NCBI GenBank assembly: GCA_020638055.1
Contig: JACKJH010000001.1
Span: 558,001-622,000, forward strand
Reading direction: 5' to 3'
Source of the DNA: Hyphomicrobiaceae bacterium
GTDB taxonomy: Bacteria > Pseudomonadota > Alphaproteobacteria > Rhizobiales > Hyphomicrobiaceae
Length of the DNA stretch: 64,000 nucleotides
The notes beneath the pieces are model-generated. The model had not been told where the DNA came from. It saw nothing but the letters and a program-made list of their open reading frames with translations, and did not search any database. How positions within the stretch are numbered: position 1 is the first letter of the stretch; every line of letters begins with the position of its first letter. Made by a program: the position numbers and the translations under genes. Below, piece after piece: positions 50,269 to 57,886 of the stretch.

Positions 50269-50810
50269 TGCTTAAGGAAACGCGGCCTCCCGAGCTTGTC
50301 GTATCGCAATGGCTCAATACATCAAAGCCACTGTCACTTTCGGGTCTGGCCGGACGCCCTGTTCTGATCCATGCGTTCCAGATGCTTTGCCCGGGCTGCG
50401 TGGCGCATGCGATACCGCAGACACAGAAGGCGCATCGCGCCTTCGGAGGCACAGACCTCCAGGTGATTGGATTGCACACCGTATTTGAGCATCACGACGC
50501 CATGACACCGGTTGCGTTGAAGGCGTTCGTTCTGGAATACGGGTTAACGTTTCCAATTGGAATTGATGAGGCAGGGGTGAACACGCCCTTGCCGGTCACA
50601 ATGCAGCTTCATGGCATGCGCGGCACGCCAACAACGATATTGATCGGGCGAGATGGCAACCTCATAGCTCACCAGTTTGGTCAAATAGATGACATGGCGC
50701 TCGGTGCGATGATCGCAACTGCGCTGGCCGCTGACGGCGATGCGGTGGGCATTCGTAAAACGGCTGGTGACAATAAAAGCTGCGCCGGTGATCGTTGCAA
50801 GTCGCCGTGA
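50268..50810 (+). CDS. Redoxin (TlpA/thioredoxin-like) protein with CPGC
   Basis: A 180-residue thioredoxin-fold protein of the redoxin/AhpC-TSA type. The active site is MLCPGC (C41, C44), and the cis-proline loop is RGTPTTILIGRDG. An extra cysteine pair CAGDRC lies at the C-terminus. There is no signal peptide, so it is cytoplasmic. It begins one base into the protoglobin stop codon (TGATG) and is translated with it. It may reduce a disulfide on the protoglobin or on the cysteine-bearing MarR regulator, or act on peroxide; neither is shown. Confidence 0.87.
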   Translation: MLKETRPPELVVSQWLNTSKPLSLSGLAGRPVLIHAFQMLCPGCVAHAIPQTQKAHRAFGGTDLQVIGLHTVFEHHDAMTPVALKAFVLEYGLTFPIGIDEAGVNTPLPVTMQLHGMRGTPTTILIGRDGNLIAHQFGQIDDMALGAMIATALAADGDAVGIRKTAGDNKSCAGDRCKSP

Positions 50811-50847
50811 CATTGCCTGCGCTGTCACGCATTTCTTCTGCGCGCCA

Positions 50848-51576
50848 TCACTCGCCGCGCAGAATGGCGAGTGCTTCTTTCGGGTCGATGCGGCCATCAT
50901 ACAAGGCGCGGCCGCTGATGGCGCCTTCCAGCATCGCGTACTCGGGTCGCATAAGAGCCTTGATGTCGTCGATCGAGGCAAGCCCACCTGAGGCAATGAC
51001 GGGTATCTCGACAACACGGGCAAGCTCAGCGGTTGCCGCGAGGTTCAATCCGGTCAGCACGCCATCGCGGTCGATATCTGTATAAATGATTGCGGCGACG
51101 CCAGCGTCCTCGAAGCGCCGCGCCAACGCAACGCCCGTCAACTCGCTTGTCTCAGCCCAACCTTCAACGGCAACATTGCCGCCTTTGGCATCTACGCCGA
51201 CGGCGATCTGGCCTGGGAACTGTGCACAAGCTTCGCGAACGAGATCTGGATCACGTACGGCAACGGTCCCGAGGATGACGCGACGGATGCCCTTTTCAAT
51301 CCACATCTCGATTGTTTTCAAGTCGCGGATGCCACCACCCAACTGGGCTGGCATTTCAATGGCGGCAAGAATTGCTTCAACCGCTGCAGCATTGACAGGC
51401 CTGCCCTCGAACGCGCCATTCAAATCAACGATGTGCAGGTATTCAAAACCCTGGGATTCAAACAACCGTGCCTGGGCGGCAGGATCGTCGTTGAAAACAG
51501 TTGCCTCGCTCATCTCGCCAAGCTTGAGCCGAACGCACTGGCCGTCTTTCAAATCTATTGCAGGGAAGAGAATCAA
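50848..51576 (-). CDS. hisA: Phosphoribosylformimino-5-aminoimidazole carboxamide ribotide isomerase HisA
   Basis: A TIM-barrel enzyme of histidine synthesis that isomerises ProFAR to PRFAR. It starts LILFPAIDLKDGQCVRLKLG. Key residues are the D in PAIDLKDG and the second aspartate in IIYTDIDRDGVLTG. LGGGIRDLKTIEMW and VIASGGLASIDDIK are the phosphate loops. The start is set at TTG (51576, reading L as Met), since upstream frame sequence does not resemble the family; the next ATG is 16 codons earlier. No hisF or hisE follows, so the usual his operon is broken here. Confidence 0.95.
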   Translation of the reverse strand: MILFPAIDLKDGQCVRLKLGEMSEATVFNDDPAAQARLFESQGFEYLHIVDLNGAFEGRPVNAAAVEAILAAIEMPAQLGGGIRDLKTIEMWIEKGIRRVILGTVAVRDPDLVREACAQFPGQIAVGVDAKGGNVAVEGWAETSELTGVALARRFEDAGVAAIIYTDIDRDGVLTGLNLAATAELARVVEIPVIASGGLASIDDIKALMRPEYAMLEGAISGRALYDGRIDPKEALAILRGE

Positions 51577-51730
51577 AGTTGCACCACCAGATATTGAGGT
51601 TATAGCACTGACACGCCACGACATATGCCGGGTGTGAAAAGCGCCTTGAGAATGCTGTCTTTGCAAGCGACAAATGGCATTCGCGCCTCAGCGTCAAGTC
51701 ATCAGTTCTGTCGTGTTTGAAGAGTTTGTC

Positions 51731-52069
51731 ATGCCGTCCGCCGTTCAATCCTCATTCCGCCTCAAGGCCAGTTCAAATATGCCGCCGGCAGACCGTCCTG
51801 AAAGTAGCAGGCTGGTGGAAGCCGACGCCATCGAGATATGGATTGCGCGTTGGCTACGGGTGCCGATCAAAGCGCTGATCCAGCGATACGGCTGCGATGC
51901 GCGGCGGCTTTACGAGGTCTGGTGGGGGGAACGGTTTCCCGCCAGCCGGGCGAAGGCAGAGGCCCAATTCAAGGCGTGCTATCCGAGCCTTGCCGACCGC
52001 ACCAGCTTTGGCTACCGGCGCATACCACGCGCGCGGCCGGGTGACGAGCAACTGGGTTTTTTTGATTAA
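51731..52069 (+). CDS. Conserved hypothetical protein, 112 aa
   Basis: A 112-residue protein starting MPSAVQSSFRLKASS, then a helix-rich region with several tryptophans (IEIWIARWLRVPIKALIQRYGCDARRLYEVWWGERFPASRAKAEAQF). This is a compact DNA-binding-like helical pattern. The tail is FGYRRIPRARPGDEQLGFFD. I do not recognise a named family; similar proteins occur in other Hyphomicrobiales from memory. It heads a group of small + strand genes inserted between hisA and hisH. Confidence 0.65.
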   Translation: MPSAVQSSFRLKASSNMPPADRPESSRLVEADAIEIWIARWLRVPIKALIQRYGCDARRLYEVWWGERFPASRAKAEAQFKACYPSLADRTSFGYRRIPRARPGDEQLGFFD

Positions 52070-52302
52070 TATTTTGTTAACCTTTTCAGTGGGTAGGGCC
52101 CTCGCCCGGCACATTTGCTCGGCTTTGCCCCAAGTTCTGCCGCACCGGGAACCGAAAAAGAACAAAATTAGAACTGATGCTAGACATGCCCGCTGATTCA
52201 TGGCATGTTCTACTTACGTTCCGAGCTGGAACACAGTGATCCCCCGGGAGTTCGTAGCGCGTTTTCCTCCCACTCAGCCCTTAATACAGTGAGAGCCCCC
52301 CC

Positions 52303-52680
52303 ATGCGCACGTTCCTCATCTCCTACGACCTTGCCAATCCGGTTCAGAACAAGCACGCCATCGCTCAGTCGATCATGTCGGCTGGTGAGCGTTGGGCACG
52401 CCCGCTGGAAAGCACCTGGTATCTGACTTCGGACAAAGACGAGGCTTCGCTTGCTGACCGTATTGGCCCGCTCCTTGATACGGATGATGGCCTGCTGATC
52501 CAGTCGGTAGACGATCAGGCGGTGCTGACCAACACGTCCTTGCGTTGGTTCCGGCAGCGCCGCGTTTCGATGGCAAAGGCCGACGCAATCGATGTTGGCG
52601 AAAGCAACGTCGTCGCGTTCCCGGCGCCGGCACCCACTGTCGAGGACGAGCCGGAGCTGCCATTCGCACAGGCGAGCTGA
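52303..52680 (+). CDS. Possible SinR/Cas2-fold small protein
   Basis: A 125-residue protein. Its first 85 residues (MRTFLISYDLANPVQNKHAI, ERWARPLESTWYLTSD, LADRIGPLLDTDDGLLIQSV) match the ferredoxin-like pattern of SinR/Cas2-type small proteins: beta strand with YDL, helix, a strand ending TWYL, helix, then a strand with an acidic turn. A negatively charged tail follows. There is no CRISPR array nearby, so the Cas2 label should be read as a fold only. Its function is unknown. A 265-base gap with a strong hairpin separates it from the related gene downstream. Confidence 0.72.
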   Translation: MRTFLISYDLANPVQNKHAIAQSIMSAGERWARPLESTWYLTSDKDEASLADRIGPLLDTDDGLLIQSVDDQAVLTNTSLRWFRQRRVSMAKADAIDVGESNVVAFPAPAPTVEDEPELPFAQAS

Positions 52681-52802
52681 TTGCCAGGCGAGGCAAGGAC
52701 CGGCTGGAAAAAACCAGCCGACAATCGTGCAAGCCTGACATGAGAATGCAGACAGCGCGCGCATCGCGGCTGTCCAGCCCGAAGCAGTGTTTCAGTCCCC
52801 AG

Positions 52803-52845
52803 CCCCTGCCGGCATTGCCCCAACCCAAACACCAGCCGGCAGGGG
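52803..52845 (+). terminator. Strong hairpin between the two small genes
   Basis: CCCCTGCCGGC (52803-52813) pairs perfectly with GCCGGCAGGGG (52835-52845) across a 21-base loop. No T tract follows, so it may be a terminator or an RNA-stability element. Confidence 0.5.
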
Positions 52846-52944
52846 ATCCCCATCAGTTGTATTGCGTTTGTTAAGCCACCGCCGATAGCCGGTGCTCGTA
52901 CCTGCCGGCACGCCCCCTGATCCAAGCACCCCGGAGTTCCCCCA

Positions 52945-53274
52945 ATGGCCGCATTCGCTAACCTGCCGCACGGCGCCCAAACCAAGACCTATATCGTCAC
53001 CCACACGCAGAAAGACCCCGCACAGAGCTATGGCCTCGTTGCTGAGGGCCTGCGGCTCGTTTCGTCGGAATATACCAAGATCGACAAGAACATATGGCTG
53101 GTGCGTTCGGCCGCGACTGCTGATGGCGTTGCCAACGCGGTGATCCCTGGCATCGGCCGGCGCGATGAAATTCGCGTCATGGAGGTGGGCGCTGAGATGG
53201 TTCACTACCAAGCCTCACGCGTTTGGAACATGGCGCGATTAGATGCCGATGAATTGCTAGCGCTGCGGCATTGA
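52945..53274 (+). CDS. Small protein, possible distant relative of the previous gene
   Basis: A 109-residue protein. After a short lead, the stretch TKTYIVTHTQKDPAQSYG, then YTKIDKNIWLVRSAATADGVANAVIPG and GRRDEIRVMEVGAE, follows the strand-helix-strand order seen in the upstream SinR/Cas2-like protein (TFLISYDL, STWYLTSD, DGLLIQSV), though identity is low. I infer a shared fold, not a shared function. It lies 264 bases downstream of that gene, past a strong hairpin. The long gap that follows contains another strong hairpin at 53565-53600. Confidence 0.6.
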   Translation: MAAFANLPHGAQTKTYIVTHTQKDPAQSYGLVAEGLRLVSSEYTKIDKNIWLVRSAATADGVANAVIPGIGRRDEIRVMEVGAEMVHYQASRVWNMARLDADELLALRH

Positions 53275-53275
53275 T

Positions 53276-53911
53276 TGCCTGGCTGGCAAGTCGTGTCGGG
53301 CAAACTGCCACACGTAACGTTGCAGCACGTGTCGGCGCGAAACCCGGATTTTTTCGCGGTGTGATCGCCCGCTACAACACGATCTATCCTGCGGTGCGTT
53401 AGACTTGTGTGCGCCCTCCGGGCGCTACCTAAGTGTGCGCGCTGAACAGCTACATATTTGCGTTCAACATGCACCCCAATGTGGGCGCATGCTTTCCTGA
53501 ATCCGGCGGCTGCGTGCGCCCCTCTCTCTCCCTCGAACGCACGCCAGCCCCGGACCCAACCAATGAAGGAGCGGCACCGTGAGCCCCGTGCCGCTCCTTC
53601 TTGGCGAAAAATCGGCAGGCCTGACGAGGACTATATGCGCACGGTCAACGCAGACGGATATGACAGGCCCGGCGAATGCGAAGCCTGGGTGATTGCGTTT
53701 GCGTTGTCGTGGTGCGTTATCCGTATCGAACTACCCATGCAGCCGTGGAGCGCTTGTGAGTCGCCCTCCGGTTCGCGCTTTAATGCGTGGCGCCGTCGCC
53801 CGGCCACGGCACAGTCGTCGCCGCGCGCGGCCGCCCGCACCAAAGCAACAAGCGAACGGCGTACTGCTGCGAACGGATGGCGCGGTTAAATGTTCGAGCA
53901 CTGGAGCAGTT
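53276..53911. other. Gene-poor region with a strong hairpin
   Basis: No convincing gene was found in about 635 bases. The clear element is a perfect 13-base stem, GAAGGAGCGGCAC (53565-53577) with GTGCCGCTCCTTC (53588-53600). The upstream 200 bases (53350-53560) are C-rich and may hold a promoter and a small RNA ending at this hairpin, or the 3' end of the previous transcript. Confidence 0.4.
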
Positions 53912-54628
53912 TTAGATGTCGAAGATGTCAAAATCGTCGCCGACCCAATCCTGATCCTGATCGAAGTCATCATCTGCTGAAGCTGTGTCGTGCGAGAGAT
54001 CTTCCTGCGTCGAGGCATCCTGGCTGGCTGTGGCGGGATCGGCATTGGTTTGCTGTGCTGCGCCCGCACTTGCGGCTTCGGCAGTCGATCCGCCACCGAA
54101 CAAGCTACGCAGGCTCTCAACGGCTAGAATACCGCCGGCAACGCCTGTCGCCGTGGACATCGCTGAGCGTAAAAAACCACCACCTGATGAACGCTGCGGT
54201 TGGGCATCACGCGCGGCCGGTGCAGATGGGCTGTCTTTCGATCCCGCCGCTGCTCCCCACGCAGCAGAACCACCTGCTTGCGGCACTGACGGCGCCGACG
54301 CCTGGCCACGATATTCATGAGAACTGCGTGCTGCGACGGGGCGCGTGGTTTGCCCTTGTCCCAAACGGCCTGACAAGAAGCTGCCTCCCGAAGCGGTTGC
54401 GGGCGCGCGGGTGGTGCGCTCAGCTTCCAATTCCTCAATGCGTTGGGCAGCTTCCTGCAACTGGTGTTCATAGACGAGAACCGTCTGCACGAGCATGTAG
54501 GCGGCATCGGGAGAATTGCGCACCCAATCTTCAATCAGTGCCTGGGCCTGGTGGTCCTTGGCGTCGGGGCGCTGAGCCGAAAGCCGGTCGAACAGATCCT
54601 CGATCATACGTCGTTCGTCAGGCGTCAT
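53912..54628 (-). CDS. DUF2076 domain protein
   Basis: A 238-residue protein that starts MTPDERRMIEDLFDRLS, the DUF2076 signature, followed by a helical region (NSPDAAYMLVQTVLVYEHQLQEAAQRIEELEAE) that could be a coiled coil. The middle is low-complexity and serine/alanine-rich, a glycine-rich hydrophobic patch follows (GFLRSAMSTATGVAGGILAVESL), and the acidic C-terminus ends DDDFDQDQDWVGDDFDIFDI. Such proteins are periplasmic or envelope-associated in some reports; the function is not known. AGAGGA upstream supports the ATG at 54628. It lies just after hisH on the same strand. Confidence 0.8.
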   Translation of the reverse strand: MTPDERRMIEDLFDRLSAQRPDAKDHQAQALIEDWVRNSPDAAYMLVQTVLVYEHQLQEAAQRIEELEAERTTRAPATASGGSFLSGRLGQGQTTRPVAARSSHEYRGQASAPSVPQAGGSAAWGAAAGSKDSPSAPAARDAQPQRSSGGGFLRSAMSTATGVAGGILAVESLRSLFGGGSTAEAASAGAAQQTNADPATASQDASTQEDLSHDTASADDDFDQDQDWVGDDFDIFDI

Positions 54629-54740
54629 TGCGGTGTCCTCTGGTTTCCAAAGCCACACCTGATATGGGTGGTGGTTTCGACCAGTTACAAGTGAGGCGCC
54701 TGAATTTTTTGAATCGCTACGGCAAGGCAATGTTGGCAGG

Positions 54741-55394
54741 CTATGGCGCCCACGACAGAAAATTCGCGATCAGTTTCAAGCCCAGAGTCTGGCTTTTTTC
54801 CGGGTGAAATTGCGTTCCTGCCATATTATCCTTGGCGACAAAAGCGGTGAGCGGCCCGCCGTAATCGGTGCGGGCAACGATGTTGGCTTCATCCTTCGTA
54901 ACGAAGTGATAGGAGTGCACGAAATATGCGTGCAAGCCATCGCGTCCGGTTGGAATGTCGTCGAGCAGTTTGTGCGGCGTTACGACATCAAGCGTATTCC
55001 ATCCCATGTGGGGAATCTTCAGTGCCTCATCAGCAGGCTTGATATGTACCACTTCCCCGGCAATCCAATTAAGACCTTCCGTCACGCCATGCTCCAGGCC
55101 GCGGGTTGCCATCAATTGCATGCCGACGCAAATACCCAAGAACGGACGTGCTTTGACGCGCACTGTCTCGTCCAACGCTTCGCGCATGCCTGGGACGGAT
55201 TGGAGGCCACGCTTGCAGTCGCCAAACGCGCCGACACCTGGCAGCACAATGCGATCCGCCTTGGCAACGACGCCTGGATCGGATGTCAGAACGGCCTTTG
55301 ACGCGCTACCGCATTCGCGCGCGGCACGCTCGAAGGCTTTCAAGGCGGAATGAAGATTTCCCGACCCGTAATCGATAATCGCAACGTCACCCAT
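54741..55394 (-). CDS. hisH: Imidazole glycerol phosphate synthase, glutamine amidotransferase subunit HisH
   Basis: A 217-residue class I amidotransferase that supplies ammonia to HisF. The nucleophile elbow is FLGICVGMQLM. Other features are VAIIDYGSGNLHSALKAFERAA at the N-terminus, IPHMGWNTLDVV and the catalytic histidine in GTQFHPEKSQTLGL. Length is normal. It follows the DUF2628 and hisB genes on the minus strand. hisA lies 3.2 kb further on, beyond the DUF2076 gene and + strand genes. Confidence 0.97.
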   Translation of the reverse strand: MGDVAIIDYGSGNLHSALKAFERAARECGSASKAVLTSDPGVVAKADRIVLPGVGAFGDCKRGLQSVPGMREALDETVRVKARPFLGICVGMQLMATRGLEHGVTEGLNWIAGEVVHIKPADEALKIPHMGWNTLDVVTPHKLLDDIPTGRDGLHAYFVHSYHFVTKDEANIVARTDYGGPLTAFVAKDNMAGTQFHPEKSQTLGLKLIANFLSWAP

Positions 55395-55403
55395 CGGGGC
55401 TGA

Positions 55404-55940
55404 TTACCCCTTGCGCTTGCGGTACAGAGATTGGACGCGGTGCTTGGCGCGTGCCAGTGCTCGCGTACTGAATGCGGGTTTGGGCCTGGCGGTTGTGTTC
55501 GACAGTGCCGTTTCGGACAAATCAGACGTGATACTGTTGGCGCGCAGCATCGGTTCACCGGAGAGCCAGCCTTCAAAAAAGCGGCGCTCGCAGTCATCCA
55601 ATCCACGGCCACACACTGAACCAAGCGTAACCCATCCCGCATCCGCGAGCTTAGTGCTTCGCAGCCAGTAGGCCTCAAAGCCCAGAATGGCGTTGAGCGC
55701 CAGCAGCATGGTACCCAACAACGCTTCGGCGAGGCCGAACATCGACAATACGCCATACACCGCCACCAAAATTGCCACATAGACAGCGGTTGCAAGCCAG
55801 AGGCGGTTGGCGAGAAGCCAAAACGGACCGAACAGGAACGCGGACCAACTGAAGCCATCCTTCAAAAACAAAAGCGCTTCGGCCCGATCGATGCGATCGA
55901 CGGGCGGTGACGGGTGTTCGTGCACGGTAAATACGGTCAT
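55404..55940 (-). CDS. DUF2628 membrane protein
   Basis: A 178-residue protein from the ATG at 55940: MTVFTVHEHPSPPVDRIDRAEALLFLKDGFSWSAFLFGPFWLLANRLW, typical of DUF2628. Three hydrophobic segments follow (YVAILVAVYGVLSMFGL, LLGTMLLALNAILGF). The C-terminal half is hydrophilic and basic. I chose 55940 because the family starts there; an ATG at 55979 overlaps the hisB stop codon (ATGA) and is an alternative. It is often found between hisB and hisH in this order, but has no known role in histidine synthesis. Confidence 0.87.
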   Translation of the reverse strand: MTVFTVHEHPSPPVDRIDRAEALLFLKDGFSWSAFLFGPFWLLANRLWLATAVYVAILVAVYGVLSMFGLAEALLGTMLLALNAILGFEAYWLRSTKLADAGWVTLGSVCGRGLDDCERRFFEGWLSGEPMLRANSITSDLSETALSNTTARPKPAFSTRALARAKHRVQSLYRKRKG

Positions 55941-55975
55941 GCGTCTTTGCGTCGGGAATGGCCAAACTGTTACGA

Positions 55976-56572
55976 TCATCCAGATAGCGTACCTTTCGTG
56001 GAGGGAACCCGGCCCGCCTGCCGCGGATCCTGGCTCACGGCCTGACGCAAGGCACGCGCCAAGCCCTTATAGCAGGTCTCCGCGATATGGTGGTTGTTCT
56101 CGCCATACAAATTCTGCACATGCAGGGTAATCCCGGCATTCTGGGCAAATGCCTGGAACCATTCGCGGAAAAGCTCCGTATCCATCTCGCCGACCTTGGG
56201 ACGCGAAAAATCCACCTTCCAGATCAGATACGGGCGGCCGGAAACGTCGATTGCCACGCGGGTCATGGTTTCGTCCATGGGCAGGTGGACGTCGGCGTAG
56301 CGGGTGATGCCCACCTTGTCGCCGAGCGCTTTTGCAAAGGCCTGACCCAGCACAATGCCAGTGTCTTCGGCGGTGTGATGATAGTCGATGTGCAGGTCGC
56401 CCTTGGCTCTCAGCTTGATGTCAATCAGGCCATGGCGGGCCAGTTGCTCCAGCATGTGGTCGAGAAACCCGATCCCCGTTGAAATGTCGTAGGCGCCCGT
56501 ACCGTCGAGGTCGATCTCGGCGGAGATTTCGGTTTCCTTGGTCTTGCGCTCGATTTTTGCTTTGCGGCTCAC
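55976..56572 (-). CDS. hisB: Imidazoleglycerol-phosphate dehydratase
   Basis: A 198-residue single-domain enzyme (without the phosphatase part of E. coli HisB) that dehydrates IGP to imidazole acetol phosphate. Metal-binding motifs are GFLDHMLEQLARHG, DLHIDYHHTAEDTGIVLG, HLPMDETMTRVAIDVSGRPY and LHVQNLYGENNHHIAETCYKGLARALRQA. It is the first gene of the minus-strand hisB-DUF2628-hisH series and is divergent from hslV, with about 160 bases between. Confidence 0.97.
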   Translation of the reverse strand: MSRKAKIERKTKETEISAEIDLDGTGAYDISTGIGFLDHMLEQLARHGLIDIKLRAKGDLHIDYHHTAEDTGIVLGQAFAKALGDKVGITRYADVHLPMDETMTRVAIDVSGRPYLIWKVDFSRPKVGEMDTELFREWFQAFAQNAGITLHVQNLYGENNHHIAETCYKGLARALRQAVSQDPRQAGRVPSTKGTLSG

Positions 56573-56674
56573 GGGCGGTTCCTCGCTCAGTTTCTTGCCC
56601 TCGTCGTCTCAAGCGTTTATCAGCTCAGGTTGCGGCCTGCCAGCCTGCCGGTCACGTTTGCTCACCACGTTCGA

Positions 56675-56705
56675 CTTGAAACTGAGCGCTGCGAAACCTT
56701 TATTC
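56675..56705 (+). promoter_or_regulatory. Possible sigma-32-type promoter of hslV
   Basis: CTTGAAA at 56675-56681 is a perfect -35 match. An 18-base interval from CTTG leads to CCTTTATTC, a weak -10 match. A heat-shock promoter would be expected for hslVU. Confidence 0.45.
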
Positions 56706-56733
56706 TACCGAGCTGCCCTAACCCCATAAACCT

Positions 56734-57306
56734 ATGACAGAACCTCATTTATCAAACCCTACTGCACCACAATGGCACGGGACGACCATCGTAACCGTGC
56801 GCAAGGACGGCCAGGTGGTGGTGGCCGGCGACGGTCAGGTGAGCCTGGGACAGACCATAATCAAGGCCAAAGCGCGTAAAGTTCGCCGACTTGGCAAAGG
56901 CGATGTGATCGGCGGTTTCGCCGGCGCGACCGCCGATGCCTTCACGCTGTTTGAGCGCCTGGAAGCCAAGTTGGAGCAATATCCGGGCCAGCTCATGAGA
57001 GCGGCGGTGGAATTGGCCAAGGACTGGCGGACCGACCGCTACCTGCGGCGGCTCGAAGCGATGATGATCGTTGCAGATGCCACGACAACGCTGGTGCTGA
57101 CCGGCACGGGCGACGTCTTGGAGCCTGAAGGCCACGTCATGGGTATCGGCTCGGGCGGCAATTTCGCGCTGGCAGCGGCGAAGGCGCTCATTGACCAGCC
57201 GCTTTCTGCCGAAGAGGTGGCGCGCCGCTCGATGGCGATTGCAGCGGAAATATGCGTTTACACGAACGACAACGTTGTTGTTGAAGCATTGGCTTGCGAC
57301 AAATGA
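56734..57306 (+). CDS. hslV: ATP-dependent protease peptidase subunit HslV
   Basis: A 190-residue threonine protease subunit, the bacterial relative of proteasome beta. A short propeptide (about 16 residues, ending WHG) precedes the catalytic threonine in TTIVTVRKDGQVVVAGDGQVSLGQ. The remainder follows the family, with GGFAGATADAFTLFERLEAKLEQ and GIGSGGNFALAAAKAL. It forms a dodecamer docked on HslU. Its stop codon overlaps the start of the SMR transporter gene (ATGA). hslU lies downstream beyond two membrane-protein genes. Confidence 0.97.
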   Translation: MTEPHLSNPTAPQWHGTTIVTVRKDGQVVVAGDGQVSLGQTIIKAKARKVRRLGKGDVIGGFAGATADAFTLFERLEAKLEQYPGQLMRAAVELAKDWRTDRYLRRLEAMMIVADATTTLVLTGTGDVLEPEGHVMGIGSGGNFALAAAKALIDQPLSAEEVARRSMAIAAEICVYTNDNVVVEALACDK

Positions 57307-57638
57307 CAAGCGTTACAAGCGCATGGATCTACCTGCTTGCGGCAGGTGCGCTGGAAGTCTTGATGACGACCGTCTATCGCTACACGGCTGGCATGACGAA
57401 ATTGGCGCCTTCTGTGGCGTTTGTGCTGATTGGGCTGGCGAGCCTTTATTTTCTCAATCGGGCGCTTGCTTCGATACCCGTCGGCACCGGCTATGCGGTC
57501 TGGACCGGCATTGGTGCAGCAGGTACCGCCCTTGTGGGCATTGCTTTTTATAACGAACCCTCGACAACCATCCGCCTTGTTCTGCTAACGGTGCTTGTCG
57601 GATCTATCGTCGGCTTGAAACTCGTTTCCAGTAGCTAG
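57303..57638 (+). CDS. SMR family efflux transporter
   Basis: A 111-residue four-helix membrane protein starting MTSVTSAWIYLLAAGALEVLMTTVYRYTAGM. It contains the membrane glutamate (ALEV), the conserved IPVGTGYAVWTGIGAAGTALVGIAFYNEP of the SMR family and a C-terminal helix ending VGLKLVSS. Substrates in the family range from quaternary ammonium compounds to guanidinium; this one is unknown. The start overlaps the hslV stop by 4 bases (ATGA), so it is translated together with the protease subunit. Confidence 0.9.
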   Translation: MTSVTSAWIYLLAAGALEVLMTTVYRYTAGMTKLAPSVAFVLIGLASLYFLNRALASIPVGTGYAVWTGIGAAGTALVGIAFYNEPSTTIRLVLLTVLVGSIVGLKLVSSS

Positions 57639-57886
57639 ATGTGAGCTTTCAACAGGTTGTCCATTCGATGATTCTCAGGCGCATAGAATGGACGTTCACA
57701 ACAACGCACGACTGAAGCCGCGCGGTCGAGATCGATTGCAGTTAAGATTGTGTAAACAGACTTTTGCAAACCCTTTCGTCAGATCCATGAACAACGCTTC
57801 ATAAAGATCTATCGTTTAGTGAATGGAGGGTGCTGGCGCGTGCCGCGCCGTAATTTTCGAGTTACGTTCGTGTTCGGAGTTCCGAG

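Noticed and set aside
52303..52680. A CRISPR-Cas system suggested by a Cas2-like protein
   Set aside because: There is no Cas1, no other cas gene and no repeat-spacer array. The protein fits the wider SinR-like fold group.
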